Origin: Gordionus sp. m RMFG-2023
Lineage: Eukaryota > Nematomorpha > Gordioida > Chordodea > Parachordodidae
Length of the DNA stretch: 64,000 nucleotides
Assembly (NCBI RefSeq): GCF_954871325.1
Contig: NC_088778.1
Coordinates: 3,257,743-3,321,742, forward strand
Direction: 5' to 3'
The notes under the pieces are model-generated. The model did no database searches, was not told the origin of the DNA, and saw only the letters and a program-made list of their open reading frames with translations. Shown here piece by piece: positions 30,201 to 40,383 of this stretch. Both the position numbers and the translations under genes were made by a program. Positions within the stretch are counted from its first letter, which is position 1. Each line of letters starts with the position of its first letter.

Positions 30201-32480
30201 AATAGAAAAGAGGGTTATAAATATCCAATGGTTGATGAAAATGATGGGCACTCCCACCCCAAAAATTTTTCGCATAAAGATATAGTGAAACTTCGACACG
30301 ACGACTTTTATATCAAGGATAGTGATTATGTTAAACCCTTACCCGATATTAATTTGGCATCTACATATTTACCTGACGTCAATTCAGAAACGACTCATTC
30401 ATATAATTATCGAATAAAAATACCGTCTACCAAAACAGATAGTAATATTTTAGATGTCCATGTACACCAGAAACGTTTGCAACATCCTACAGTGTCAACA
30501 TATACCATAACCCCTACCTCTCAGCAATATCCCAATGCTGATGCCGAAAGCAGTTTAAAAATATCCAACTCAACTTTGAAGAATAATATGAAATCATCCG
30601 ATATTTATGATCGCGGCTTGCAATATGATGAGAGACACTCTCTCGAAATTACTCACAAACTTCCCGATGTTCATGATCGAGGTTTGCAATATGATAGACA
30701 GTCTCTCGAAATTACCCACAAACTTCCTCGTTTCCAAACTAAAAATGCTACGCAAGTGTCGAACGTTAACTTTTTTCAACACGCCTCTAATAAGAATACC
30801 GATACTTCAGCTTATGAGGTGTCCGATAAAACTAACACTCGGCCGCCTTTATCTGGTCCGGACAACGACACGCGAAAAACTCATAAAATTACTTCTAAAT
30901 TTTCCAATCAAAAATACACAATTCCCGATAACGAACATATGGAACACCTTACACCAATAACACACCAGTCAAATACATTTTTTATTTTGAATATTTTATA
31001 CAAAGTATTCTACTACCCTTTTTTTCTGATGGAATGCCTGATTTATTTAAAATCACTTGTTATAAGCACGGTTTAAATCTATTACATATCTTCCAAGATA
31101 TATTTTATGAATTTTAAATTTTCCTTGTGTTTATATCTCATTCCTCGTGTGTTTTAACCTCATCTTACATTTTTAATATCTATTAGCCCGAAAATCATTT
31201 TTGATTTATAACCTCAATAACCTCAATTCTGCCTGATTTATATATTCTTTGGATGAGAAAAATAAATATAAAATTCAATACTATGCAAATCTCAAAATCT
31301 AATTGTTAAGGGAGAGAGAGTTTATCGTACTAATAAAATAACATGAAAAAATTTTTTAAATTTATTTTAAAGCGGTCGAATTTCCGGTCAATTAGATTAC
31401 CAAGTCATTGGGGATCGCAGAGAATATAATCCTCAATCGTATTCAGCTACCCGTGACTATAAAAACAACAATCAACAAAATATTCAACATGAAACCAATC
31501 GACAAATCATTTATAACCAATCTCCCCCTTACAATAACGCACCGGATTCCCTTCACGGTCAATTTAATAGATCACAAAACCAAAACTATTATAAATCGGC
31601 GGCTAATACCGTGTATAATCAAGTCGGCGATAAATCATCAGCATCATCATTTGATGACCAAAATGATATTCAACGGCGTAATTATTACTTAGACATTAAT
31701 AACAAACCTACGTATATTGACGATAAGAGTAATGATTTCCAGGTAAGGGGACAAAAGTTTACTCAACGAATTGACAATGAAAGACCCGCCTACTTTGAAC
31801 GGCAGAGTAGGCTTTCTCAAGATACAAACATAGGTATATATGGAAATAATCAAATTAATCGGGGTACGCAAAGAGGTAGTGCCCCTGTTAGGATCGTCCC
31901 TGCACCGCCTCCTCCAAGGTCCGTTAAAGACATTAATATCCAAGGTAAGAAGGAGTTTTCATCCACCACCTCAAATCTTGTTAATGAGCGCAAATCCTTG
32001 CCATTCTTAGATCAAATTAGATCTTTAGGATCTCCTAGCAAAGTTTTAGACACCCTGCACAAAAGCAGTAGGGGAGAGAATATAAATAGATCGGGCAAAA
32101 GTTCTACTCAAAATACGCAGTATTCCGCTGGTACCGAATCTGGTCAGACTCGAGCTCTTTCGGTTACCGCTGATGTGCATTACGATAAGCAGTTTAATCC
32201 CTATCACGCTGACATCCGCTCTAGCAGACTGGGATACGGTGACAGTGACACTGTCGAAGTACACGAAACCCACAGTAAAGAGAATCACCCTCGTAAAACC
32301 TCGAACGTATATGCCAATTTTGTTTACCATAGACCCTCCCAGGACGCTACAAAGATTCATGGCGCTTACACGAACGAAGGCATAAACATCAGAGATGAAG
32401 GGGGTGACGAGATAATAGTTTACCCCAAAGAAAATAGTTCCCACACAAATGATTATAAAAAGGATGTAACCCAACACTAA
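2872..32480 (+). CDS. gene A: giant tandem-repeat protein, 12-exon model
   Basis: I do not recognise this protein. The model joins exons 2872-2927, 11040-11458, 11889-12213, 12330-12444, 12498-12658, 15603-15662, 16361-16538, 16843-16901, 17067-17227, 17266-17293, 17633-30967 and 31421-32480. Every junction is GT-AG, phases agree throughout, and the total is 15,957 bases, about 5,318 residues plus stop. Exon 1 starts MQSGITYKWEG and ends at a perfect GTAAGT donor. The early exons are rich in Gln, Pro, Ser and Tyr, suggesting disorder, with a less biased segment in exons 4-5 (around QPYRTRPIVKP). The long exon encodes about 24 tandem units with paired RRxSHK half-repeats; the last exon is again polar. 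No signal peptide or membrane segment is evident, so a cytoplasmic or cytoskeletal/scaffold role is a guess. Least certain are exon 1, exon 6, the 28-base exon 10 and the junctions around the giant exon. Two separate genes remain possible: a first ending near 17309 and a second starting at ATG 17619. Confidence 0.55.
3351..3462. repeat. GC-rich tandem duplication (2 x 56 bp)
   Basis: Two near-identical 56-bp units, each starting AAAATTCCGGCGG and ending with runs of GGGCCGGG, sit at 3351-3406 and 3407-3462. The CCGGGCCGGG composition matches the GC-rich ends of the hAT element at 46538-48446, so this is probably a decayed, tandemly duplicated end of that family. Confidence 0.6.
4250..4428. 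mobile_element. diverged TA-type palindromic MITE (AACGGCTAACTCAA family)
   Basis: Contains AAAACGGCTAACTCAACATT and CAGAAAAATATTACG, shared with the better preserved copies at 7600, 9271 and 53576. The outer ends have decayed and no target duplication is visible. Confidence 0.55.
4443..4605. mobile_element. hAT-type MITE
   Basis: A 163-bp copy of the CAGAGTTG family, in opposite orientation to the copy at 1904. It is bounded by a perfect 8-bp target duplication, CTAATTTG. The right end has changed to AACAACTTTG. It lies 14 bp from the decayed MITE before it. Confidence 0.85.
6270..6473. repeat. TTTTC pentanucleotide microsatellite
   Basis: About 200 bp of uninterrupted TTTTC repeats, flanked on both sides by a short TTTC register. 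Open frames of Phe/Ser or Lys/Arg on the two strands are by-products of the repeat and not genes. Confidence 0.95.
7600..7848. mobile_element. TA-flanked palindromic MITE, well preserved copy
   Basis: The element starts GTGTTGTTAAACGGC and ends GCCTAACAACAC, flanked by TA on each side. The interior is a near-palindrome carrying GGCTAACTCAATA and ATTGCGTTAGCCG. The TA target and lack of coding sequence suggest a Tc1/mariner-superfamily MITE; the superfamily is inferred from the target alone. Confidence 0.75.
7965..7989. repeat. AT dinucleotide microsatellite
   Basis: A short run of alternating AT directly left of the inverted-repeat element at 7990. Confidence 0.85.
7990..8300. mobile_element. 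inverted-repeat element (GACGACGCATTCATTCAT family)
   Basis: The left part reads GACGACGCATTCATTCAT and AGCTGGGGACGCCATTTTGG. The right part reads AGATGGCGGGCCCAGCTGAT and AACGACGCTTTGGG. The interior (for example TTAGCCCGATCATCG) matches the reverse complement of the element at 38915-39272. It is non-coding; exact ends are uncertain. Confidence 0.6.
8672..9111. mobile_element. PIF/Harbinger-type MITE, internally duplicated
   Basis: The outer ends are GGCCGCATTCATAGTGGATC and its reverse complement, with TTA on both sides. TTA/TAA 3-bp targets are characteristic of PIF/Harbinger elements. The 440-bp body is two copies of the roughly 220-bp unit found singly at 58456-58689, fused near 8900. 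At the fusion the short GGCC ends are missing. Confidence 0.75.
9271..9603. mobile_element. TA-flanked palindromic MITE interrupted by a hAT MITE
   Basis: Starts GTGTTTGTTAAACGGC and ends GCCATCTAACATCAC, flanked by TA. The family's roughly 200-bp body is split by the CAGAGTTG-type element at 9368-9491, so this family was already in place when the hAT MITE moved. Confidence 0.75.
9368..9491. mobile_element. hAT-type MITE nested in another MITE
   Basis: Begins CAGAGTTGTTAAAAGATAC and ends ACACAACTCTG. It is shorter than the 1904 copy because part of the right interior is gone. The flanking GTCTA.AT bases are similar on both sides, but the 8-bp duplication is imperfect. Confidence 0.75.
10004..10166. 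mobile_element. GC-rich hAT-derived MITE
   Basis: Starts CAGAGACCTGCAGAGGTAC and ends GGGCCTGCAGGTCTCT, matching the termini of the larger hAT copy at 46538-48446. Between them are three blocks of CGGCCCGGCCCGG separated by AT-rich spacers. No clear target duplication remains. Confidence 0.7.
11040..17293 (+). CDS. gene A exons 2-10: Gln/Pro/Ser-rich N-terminal region
   Basis: Nine exons with compatible GT-AG junctions. Exon 2 (11040-11458) reads GGAYAMSREQDIPPWVK then a Ser/Pro/Gln-rich tract. Exon 3 (11889-12213) carries QFQQQQNPNQN and SISPYQQQEQS. Exons 4 and 5 (12330-12444, 12498-12658) are less biased, with WSTSNIYEVDQYKEAED and GSFLTGGLAQVGVPHSRGQT. Exon 6 (15603-15662) is a 60-base phase 2-2 exon. 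Exon 7 (16361-16538) encodes poly-Gln runs. Exon 8 (16843-16901) is Gln/Pro-rich. Exon 9 (17067-17227) contains RRQPSEDLAKVREINQ, a degenerate form of the half-repeat that dominates the giant exon; this is the best evidence that both belong to one gene. If exon 10 is not spliced onward, translation stops at 17307-17309, and AATAAA lies near 17577. Confidence 0.6.
11538..11732. mobile_element. TA-type palindromic MITE in intron 2 of gene A
   Basis: Begins GGTTGTTAAACGGCTGACTCA and ends GAGCCGTTTAACTGCACC, with the internal AATATTTTTTCTGG segment of the family. The terminal bases and TA target have diverged. Confidence 0.65.
13619..13818. mobile_element. TA-flanked palindromic MITE
   Basis: Starts GTGTTGATAAACGGC and ends GTCGTATAACAACAC with TA on both sides. 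Interior motifs (AAGATTTTGCTAATAAATG, TAATATTTTTCTGGATAATA) match the other family members. Confidence 0.75.
14435..14556. repeat. TTTTC pentanucleotide microsatellite
   Basis: About 120 bp of TTTTC repeats with one T-rich interruption near 14541. Open frames across it are compositional artefacts. Confidence 0.95.
15203..15258. repeat. TTTC tetranucleotide microsatellite
   Basis: Fourteen or so TTTC units. Same motif class, on the opposite strand, as the very long array at 39519-40380. Confidence 0.95.
15509..15788 (+). repeat. direct duplication flanking exon 6 of gene A
   Basis: An 82-85 bp segment running from about ATTTTTCTTAAATGAT to AAAAATCTAACTT occurs at 15509-15590 and again at 15704-15788, about 195 bp apart. 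The first copy supplies the acceptor side of exon 6. Downstream of the second copy no intact exon is seen. This looks like a local tandem duplication whose second exon has decayed. Confidence 0.7.
16018..16056. repeat. 13-bp tandem repeat x3
   Basis: Three copies of ATTTTCGGGTCGG in intron 6 of gene A, next to GC-rich ACCCGACCGAACCCGG. It may be part of a small GC-rich element; no ends are identified. Confidence 0.6.
17633..30967 (+). CDS. gene A exon 11: 13.3-kb exon of tandem protein repeats
   Basis: A single frame stays open from 17559 to the stop at 31074. The first ATG is 17619 (MHQPRYRYDYEQPRR). I prefer exon limits 17633 (acceptor CAACCAAG) and 30967 (donor GTCAAA), because these fit neighbouring exons in phase and the C-terminal tail beyond 30967 turns hydrophobic. 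Residues before the array contain degenerate half-repeats (RRPSHKDLVHLKHSNID; RVLHKDLGKVRD) and two SY-R-[EK]-LQ-[AS]-W-[IL]-F segments. The core is about 24 units, each with two half-repeats and a linker containing IKEMQAWLFKNRKE. A last worn half-repeat (FSHKDIVKLRHDDFYIKD) lies near 30270. No Cys-rich, catalytic or transmembrane domain is visible. The composition is strongly charged and polar. All length differences between units are multiples of three, which supports real coding. Confidence 0.82.
18927..30230 (+). repeat. coding tandem array: ~7 units of 480-501 bp then ~17 of 459-468 bp
   Basis: Unit starts, taken at the RRPSHKELAHLKH codons, fall at 18927, 19407, 19899, 20400, 20901, 21402, 21903, 22404 and 22863, then every 459 or 468 bp to about 29,800. 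Early 501-bp units carry NVQYNKRAASTVYPNK and NEGYNYPMVDTNV in the linker. Later units replace these with INQKKPVK and KESYKSSENIS. Some later units have the 9-bp-longer ISFHAQKKPAK version (near 24975, 25443, 28206, 29133 and, as ISFNAQ, 29601). Units are nearly identical at the nucleotide level in the middle and degenerate at both ends, as expected for unequal crossing-over or gene conversion. Confidence 0.93.
31421..32480 (+). CDS. gene A last exon, polar C-terminal region
   Basis: The frame used encodes about 352 residues, rich in Asn, Gln, Ser, Arg and Tyr, ending KKDVTQH and TAA. The acceptor ATCGCAG at 31420 restores the frame from the donor at 30968 (CA + A = Gln), giving THQEYNPQSYSATRD across the junction. 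A Pro-rich stretch, VRIVPAPPPPRSVKD, may be an SH3/EVH1-type ligand (inference). The segment SVTADVHYDKQFNPYHADIR is less biased. An overlapping frame from 31408 is open for 94 codons, but its composition does not fit the rest of the gene. Confidence 0.7.
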
Positions 32481-34691
32481 ATCACACCAAATTTATTCGA
32501 TAAAATTTATGACTTTATACATTATCATTGTAAATATTCTCTGTCCGATATATTGCGAAAAATAGATTACATTATATATATATTATTTAAATTAAATGCA
32601 TTGTTAATTCTACTTATTTATATTAAATGCAATGTTAATTTATGACATGGCCCTCTATAATTCCTATTTAATTCCTATTTAATTCCTATTTATTGATCCC
32701 GAACTATTTCGAACCCATTTGTATGAGTAAAAATTAATTAATTAACCTATAAAATTAAAAATCTATTTTTTTAACCACTAATATATATAATAAATTAAAT
32801 TAATGTTAAAAAAAACCATAATTAAAAAAATATATATATATATTATATTTCTTTTGTTGCACTTTTTAGATAAAGGACAATCCAAAAATAATCGAGAAAA
32901 ATCTTCAATTCGGAAAATTATTTGACAAAAATAATATTTAATTTTACTTTATATATATTAAAAAAATTATATTTATTATTTGCGGATAGTTTCAAAATTT
33001 ATTTAGTGTGTGAATAATTACTACAATTCATTTTATTTTTGATAAACATAATTCACAAATACGCTCTTGTCAATTTTACCAATAAATTTGTAATCAGGTT
33101 TATATATTATATGATAACAATAAAAATAAATTTGAGCTTCCTTAGGTGGGTATCTATCGTTACAATTCATTTATCAATAATAATAAATTTTTTTTTACTG
33201 ATAATGCATACCCAATATTAAATTTCTTTTGTGGGTACCTTTGGGCTTATACAAATTATACAAATCCCCTCTAAAGGTTAATAGTTTAATATTTTTTGCT
33301 AATGATAATATTTTTTTTGTAATTCGAAATAAATAGTTAATTTTATTATTAGATCCCCAAAATATCCTTCTTATTTTCAGAACTGCTTATTTTTATTACA
33401 TTAAACCGCTTTTTGTTCACCAATCAATTCTCAATTATTTTTCCTTTTAATTTAAACTCCTTTTTCTAACATTAAAATAGGATGATGATAAAGTAATATT
33501 ATATATTATTAATAAAAATTTTTAGTGAATTTTTTTTTTTATGTAAGTATCTTCACCAAGTTGTTGGTCCGATATTTAGCATCGGTTTCAGCTAAAAGAA
33601 ATGATTATCAGGTGCATTTTTGTTAAGGATACAAAATACATTTTTACACATATAGTAAATAAAATAAGATATTAGTAATTTATGTAATACTAAATATAAA
33701 AATAAAATCATAAATTCAATATTAATTAATGAATAAAATATAGATATAAATTGTAAGTAATTAGGGGGTATCAGTCATTGAGAATATGAAGCTGAGGTAA
33801 TTGGATTTTATTATATTGAGGGCTAATCTTTGGCGTAGGTAGTAACCCTCGTTGGGATCTGTATGTCATAATGGAAAATGGAATCCATGGGGAGGCGGAG
33901 TAATCTCTCAATTTTGTGTCATTTTACTAAGGAAGATTTTTGAAATTTTGAAAAATATAACCAAAGCTACCCTATGCTTTAAGTAATATTTTTTTTTTTT
34001 TATATATAAAAGTGCTTATAAAGTTATTGTTATTTGCAGCATAATGATTTTTAATTTGTAATGATATATAGCTGGCTGCTAGTTTTTATATTAAGGGGTA
34101 AGAATGTGATTTTAAACCAATTTTATGCCTCATATCATAGTAAAACTATTTTAATTATTTCGATTCACAATAGGCATATCATTGAGATAGCCATATAGCC
34201 AATTTTTCAAGCTTATCGTGCATATGGCATCTTTGTTAACCTGCTTCAAGAGAGGTGACGATTTTGTTTTTTAACGGAAATATATCCGTTTGGCAAAACA
34301 ATTTTCCATTAGATTTAAACATATAAGAATGACACTAAATCTCTTTATAAAATGGGGTGGTCACTGTAACGTTTCTCCTTAATAAGCTCTTTCATCTAAA
34401 TCACAAATAATTATTAAAAATCCTCTTCTAGCCAAATGAAAATTATATTATTATAAATATTCGGGGGGGGGGGGGGGGAGAAGAAATCATGTTAAAATGA
34501 TAAACTTTATTAGAACAGAACTGCTTCAAGAAAAAAATATTCAAAATTTGAAAACTGATGATATTATATAATGTAAGGCTAAGGAATATAAAATGCAAAA
34601 ATATCTTAATAATAGCAATAAAGTGTGTATTTACAAAGTAACCAACCAGTACATTTCTAGTTTTTGAATAATTATCAATTGTAGTGTGTAT

Positions 34692-34960
34692 TAGGGACCT
34701 ACATGGGGCAGACCGGTCCAATATTATATTTTTATAGCGTACCTGAGCCGGGCCTGGGTTTTTGAACCTTTTTTTTTAATTGTCTTGGACCTAAAAAATT
34801 ATTATTATAATGCAATCTTTTTTTCTTCTAATAATAAATTTCGGTTATTGCAAACAAAATGATTGCCCTAAATATAACTGAAATATTGTTATTTTTATTA
34901 GAATGCGATAAATTTTTTTTTTTTGAAACTTATTATGGGCTTGGGCCGGGCCTATAAATT
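34692..34960. mobile_element. GC-rich hAT-derived MITE, worn copy
   Basis: Starts AGGGACCTACATGGGGCAGA and contains GAGCCGGGCCTGGG and GGGCTTGGGCCGGGCC blocks like the family at 10004 and 46538. The right end cannot be fixed. Confidence 0.5.
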
Positions 34961-35161
34961 TTTTTTTTACTGTGGTTATGGAGCATTAGCAAAAATTCCA
35001 TACCAATTTATGGACATCTCATCGAATCCGGGGTAAAATGGACTAGGATCGGGTTAGGAATTCTCTTAGAAAATTGGTTTTGATTTAAGCCTGTCATCAA
35101 AATTCATTCAATGGAGTTGAATATCCCTGCCCAATTCTGAAGAATCAATAAGTATTACTTA

Positions 35162-35290
35162 TTATAGTGTAATTAAAGCGTTTTCGTTTTGCGTTTTATT
35201 ATTTCTAATTTAATTTTTAAAAAAGATACGCTTTTTTTAGCGATATACAAACGCAAAACGCTTCTGCTCAATTTTTAAACACAATTATAG
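35162..35290. mobile_element. AT-rich inverted-repeat element
   Basis: The left end, TTATAGTGTAATTAAAGCG then TTTTGCGTTTTA, is mirrored by AAACGCAAAACGCTT and AACACAATTATAG at the right. Non-coding; related in style to the element at 42313. Confidence 0.55.
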
Positions 35291-35712
35291 CATTAAAACG
35301 AAAGTATATATATAAAACTTATATTGTTGTGATATTAAAAAAATATATAGTTAACAATTAAAATATCAATATTTTTATTGACAAGTCTATTATAAAAAAT
35401 ATATCCATTATATTTATTGTTCGCTATTAAAATAATTAAATATTTAAAAAAAAATATCATTGTTAGATTAAGAAACAATGAGTTTTATAAGCAAATCCAT
35501 TCGCCAGATCTTTTTCGTATTCTTTACCACGGGAAGGAACGGGAAGTGAATCAGGATTTTCAAGTTTTTTTCAGATATCGCAGCAAGTTGTAATAGTCGG
35601 CCTTGTTCGATTCTGAGCATAAAATTACAATTATGTATTATGTTGAGAATCAATTTGCCATTTCACCCCCCCCCCCCCATCAATTTTTAACTTTTAAAAT
35701 CATAATAAAAAT

Positions 35713-35835
35713 CTTAAGGGTGGAAAATACAGCCTGAAGATTTTGCTAATAGATGGCACAAAGGTTTAGGGTTAGCAAAATCTCTAGGATTTAGGCGATT
35801 GTTTTTTTTTAAAAAAAAAACGTGAGTTATTTATG
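35713..35835. mobile_element. fragment of the TA-type palindromic MITE
   Basis: The internal part only: CAGCCTGAAGATTTTGCTAA, GATGGCACAAAGGTTTAGG and GCAAAATCTCTAGGATTTAG match complete copies. The outer GTGTTGTTAAAC ends are not present. Confidence 0.55.
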
Positions 35836-36423
35836 CTTAAAAAAATTTGTCGCATTAGAGTTTACCGTCTTTTTTTTGCGTGACCATTTCAGTTACGATA
35901 TCGCTCGATATTAACGCTATTATTGACATCAAATTGCTCATCCAACAACCCCAATAGGAATATCCCACGATCTAATTGAATAGGTATAATATTTATATAG
36001 TTATATAATGTATATGTCGTTGGAGATTAGCGAATTCGTGGTTACAGATACTTATAAGTAACTCCTTACATTGCTACGTGGAATATATGGTTACACTGGC
36101 AGAATTCCAATATGGCAGCTTTACATAACACTCTAAAATCAATCATCATAATCATGATTTACAACAATACTTATCATTTGACCCAAGATATTTTTAAACA
36201 AATTTTACAAAATTCTTTTTTTGAAATTTTTTTTTGAAGGAACCTAATTTTCCCGGAATCGCATTCCGACACGTATAGAGCATCGTATCGCAAGCTGCGC
36301 GAACTAAAAAAAATACTTTAAAGATATCTGAAGCAGAATTTTTGGTCAAGATTTTGATCATCAGCAGAAACAATTTCGTAAAATTTTTAATGAAAGGTAT
36401 ATACACAAATATAAAAATTGATA

Positions 36424-36596
36424 CAGTAAAGCTTGTCTAATTTGGGATCTTGATAATTTGAGCAACTCACTGTTTGAACAAAATTTTGTGTCGTCCCAAT
36501 CGAATTCCTATTAACGAGTATTAGTCTCGATTGGGTAACTGTCTAAGCTGTACAAAAAATCTTGGTCATTATGCCCAAATTAGACAGGTTTTACTC
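36424..36596. mobile_element. pogo-like MITE
   Basis: The ends CAGTAAAGCTTGTCTAATTT and AAATTAGACAGGTTTTACT(C) form an inverted repeat flanked by TA. CAGT-type ends with TA targets are usual for pogo/Tigger elements, so the assignment is by terminal pattern only. The 173-bp body has no coding capacity. Confidence 0.65.
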
Positions 36597-37023
36597 TATT
36601 ATAAATTAAGGAAGCTTAAAAATTTACCGCGAACGATTCTGGTACAATAAAGTCTTTTAAAATATTTTTTTTTAAAAACCGCGCCAAAAATGATTCAAGT
36701 TTTTAAAGATTTGCTGAACCCCCCTACGATATATTCACCATTATAAGAACATATGTTATGATATTTAGTTACATAAAAAAAAGTAACGGACGTTAATTTA
36801 AAAAAGAATAAATAAAATAAAAATGGTGAGCTCGTGTGTTGTTTTAAATCACCTGACTTCTACCAGCTGACGTATGACCTTCTGAGATGAGAGGCTAAGC
36901 AACAAAAATGGGACGCTGGAATAAAAACTTGGTTATCCCGTTTTGGATTGCGCATAACTTATTTGAAAATCGGATTGGTCGGATTTTTATATATTACGTA
37001 GGTATTGGGTATTTTATATATAT

Positions 37024-37153
37024 CAGAGACCTTCAGAGGTACCATTTGTAACTCTCGGCTCGGGTTTAAAAAATATACGACCCGCCCGGGTTTTAGTTAT
37101 ACCGGTCGGTATTTAAAAAACCGGCTCTACCCGGGCTGGGCATGTAGGTCTCA
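37024..37153. mobile_element. GC-rich hAT-derived MITE
   Basis: Starts CAGAGACCTTCAGAGGTACC and ends GGGCTGGGCATGTAGGTCTC. Termini match the family at 46538-48446. Flanks are AT repeats, so the target duplication cannot be judged. Confidence 0.65.
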
Positions 37154-38914
37154 TATAATGTGATATTTATGTAACATGATTGGCCAAAGTCAGGGTGATC
37201 TAACAATATTAGCTGTATTACCAGATGATTAAAAAAATATACCTTGAACATGAATTGATGGTTAAAATGTCTGACCAAGTAGTCTGGATGCATCGAGGTT
37301 CCAATATCAAACGAAACCATTCCATCCATTTTCACTATGACTTTGTTATTTACGATTTGTTAAAATCGGCGCATGCGCAGTACGTATAAAATGAAATTTA
37401 GTTAAAATAAGTATGTAAAAGCGCGACAAAAATTCAGCCCTATCTAACTCACATGATGAGATTTATGAATCCTCTAAATGTGTCGGTAGCTATCTGGATC
37501 TACGGTTAATTAATTAACGCTTAAATATCACAAAGATTTGAACAAATATTTAAAATTATTCGATGATGACGATTTTGATTTTAAGCCAATCATAATTATC
37601 CCTTCATAAAAAAATATATATAATATTAACTTGCTATCAACAAGAGTAAATCATGCGCCGCCGCCAATTTGTATATATGATCAGTATATAATTGAGTCAG
37701 CATAATTACCATAACAAATACTTCCAAAATGGACGATATTATTATTGTCATTTTGGTGAATTCGAAAAATTCTTTCGTGGAAAAAAATAAATAAACTTCC
37801 AATAAAAAAGAGAAGATATTTTTATGTAATTTAAATTTATAGCATTTTTTTTACCCAAATGTGATTAACATAACTAAAAGTGTGTGTAAACAATGTCATT
37901 GGCTGTTATTAGACCCCACTGAAAGACCCATTTCGTGTAAACGCCTTTCAATGGCTGACTCTAATGTATGTTATACACTTCTTAATCCATTTTGATCAAC
38001 GAATGAACAGTCTAGGTTATAATAGGTGTCATTGGCTTTTATTTATAACCTACAAAGAGTGGGTTGAAACCGAATTTGGGTTCAGGAATTTTAAACTCTA
38101 TTTTGGGCGAAATTTTGACAACAGAAATTTTATTCGGAAAACCGATTTATCTGAAAGGGGAGGTTCAAACCCTCCCCTGTCCTAAAATATTCCCGATTCA
38201 GTGGGGGAGTAGTTATAAATCGGTCCTTGTTTGGTCTACGTTCTCAAAATGTCCCCAACAATTTTAGATCCCTGAATAAGAATTAGGGTTTCTTCGTATT
38301 AGCCCAGCGTAATTATTATTTCAAAATTTAAACGATTATATCATCTCTAATAGGTTTAAATCAGTTTAGGAATGACACTTTACACAACTCGAAATCATAT
38401 ATTTTTTAATTAAAATAAAATAAGAAATATAAAAATTATTCGAGATTATTTTTTTTTTTTAGAGGAAAAAAAAATTGCGAATATTTCCATATGAAAAACA
38501 AAATAAAATATCTTCAAAAAATATTTTACTTTTTTGAAAATTATAAAAAGGATTTACCTATAAAAAAAAGGAAATTTTTAAAAAATAAGATTTTGACAAT
38601 TTTTAAGAATGACATTTTAAATCAAAAATATCTCACTTCTTTAAAAATTAAATATTCATCAATATTTTTTTTCAAACTTCTAATTTGAAATATTATGTCC
38701 TGCCTCGACTTAAGTTGGATGATGCCTAATAATTGTTTAGTATGGGTTTTTTTTAAGGTATTACGTTGCATTGTTAATTAATTAATTCTAGTTTTTTTTA
38801 TGTTTTTTTTTGGTTTTTTTTTTGGCTATTTAGTAATTAGTGACCTAAGGGGATACGACCATATCAACTTTAAAATCATTTTATTTATTTTTTTTCGAAA
38901 ATTCGAAATATCTG

Positions 38915-39272
38915 AAACGCCCAATGACATATATAATACTTAGACTGACGATTCATTCATTCATTAAAATGCATTTTTAAGCGTCGTTAAAAGCAAATCA
39001 GCTGGACCCGCCATTTTGGTAACACATATAGTAATTATTCTCATGTTAAAAAACAACTATTAAATTGATAACTTGCTTCCTTATTATGTCGATGATCCGG
39101 TAATTCTTTAATAAAGTTTGCATCAGATATAGGAATAAATTAGGTCTCTCGTTTAAAATTTTAATAATGATTAGTGTAACCAATATGGAGTCTCCAGCTG
39201 ATTTGCATTGATGTACACTTTTAATGAATGAATCGTCAGTCTAGGTATTTTATATGACATTGGAAACGCCAT
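38915..39272. mobile_element. inverted-repeat element with long (~45 bp) ends
   Basis: The left end, AAACGCCCAATGACATATAT then GACTGACGATTCATTCATT, is mirrored on the right by AATGAATGAATCGTCAGTC and ATGACATTGGAAACGCC. The interior matches the element at 7990-8300 in reverse orientation. No open frame; superfamily not assigned. Confidence 0.7.
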
Positions 39273-39518
39273 AATTTTCGAGAATTTTGATTATGAAATT
39301 TTTATCTACGCTAATGACTTAATGTTAACGTTTGTGACAAAATTGTTTTAAATTCATAAAGCTAGTATTCTACTACACATATTTGGAAGACATTTACGGT
39401 ATACTTAAATAAAACCACTAAATAAATGATTTAGACCGGGTCCTAGTTTTTTTCTAAAGGATAAACCGTTGCTTCCTCTAACTAGAATTTAAAAGAAAGA
39501 GTGTATTTATATTTAGTA

Positions 39519-40383
<865 letters not shown>

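Noticed and set aside
18927-30230. CRISPR-like or satellite array
   Set aside because: Units are 459-501 bp, protein-coding in one frame, with no short repeat/unique spacer pattern and only three-base-multiple length changes.
31408-31692. 94-codon plus-strand frame at the start of the last gene A exon
   Set aside because: Overlaps the Gln/Asn/Ser-rich frame that continues 353 codons in phase with the giant exon; hydrophobic composition unlike the rest.
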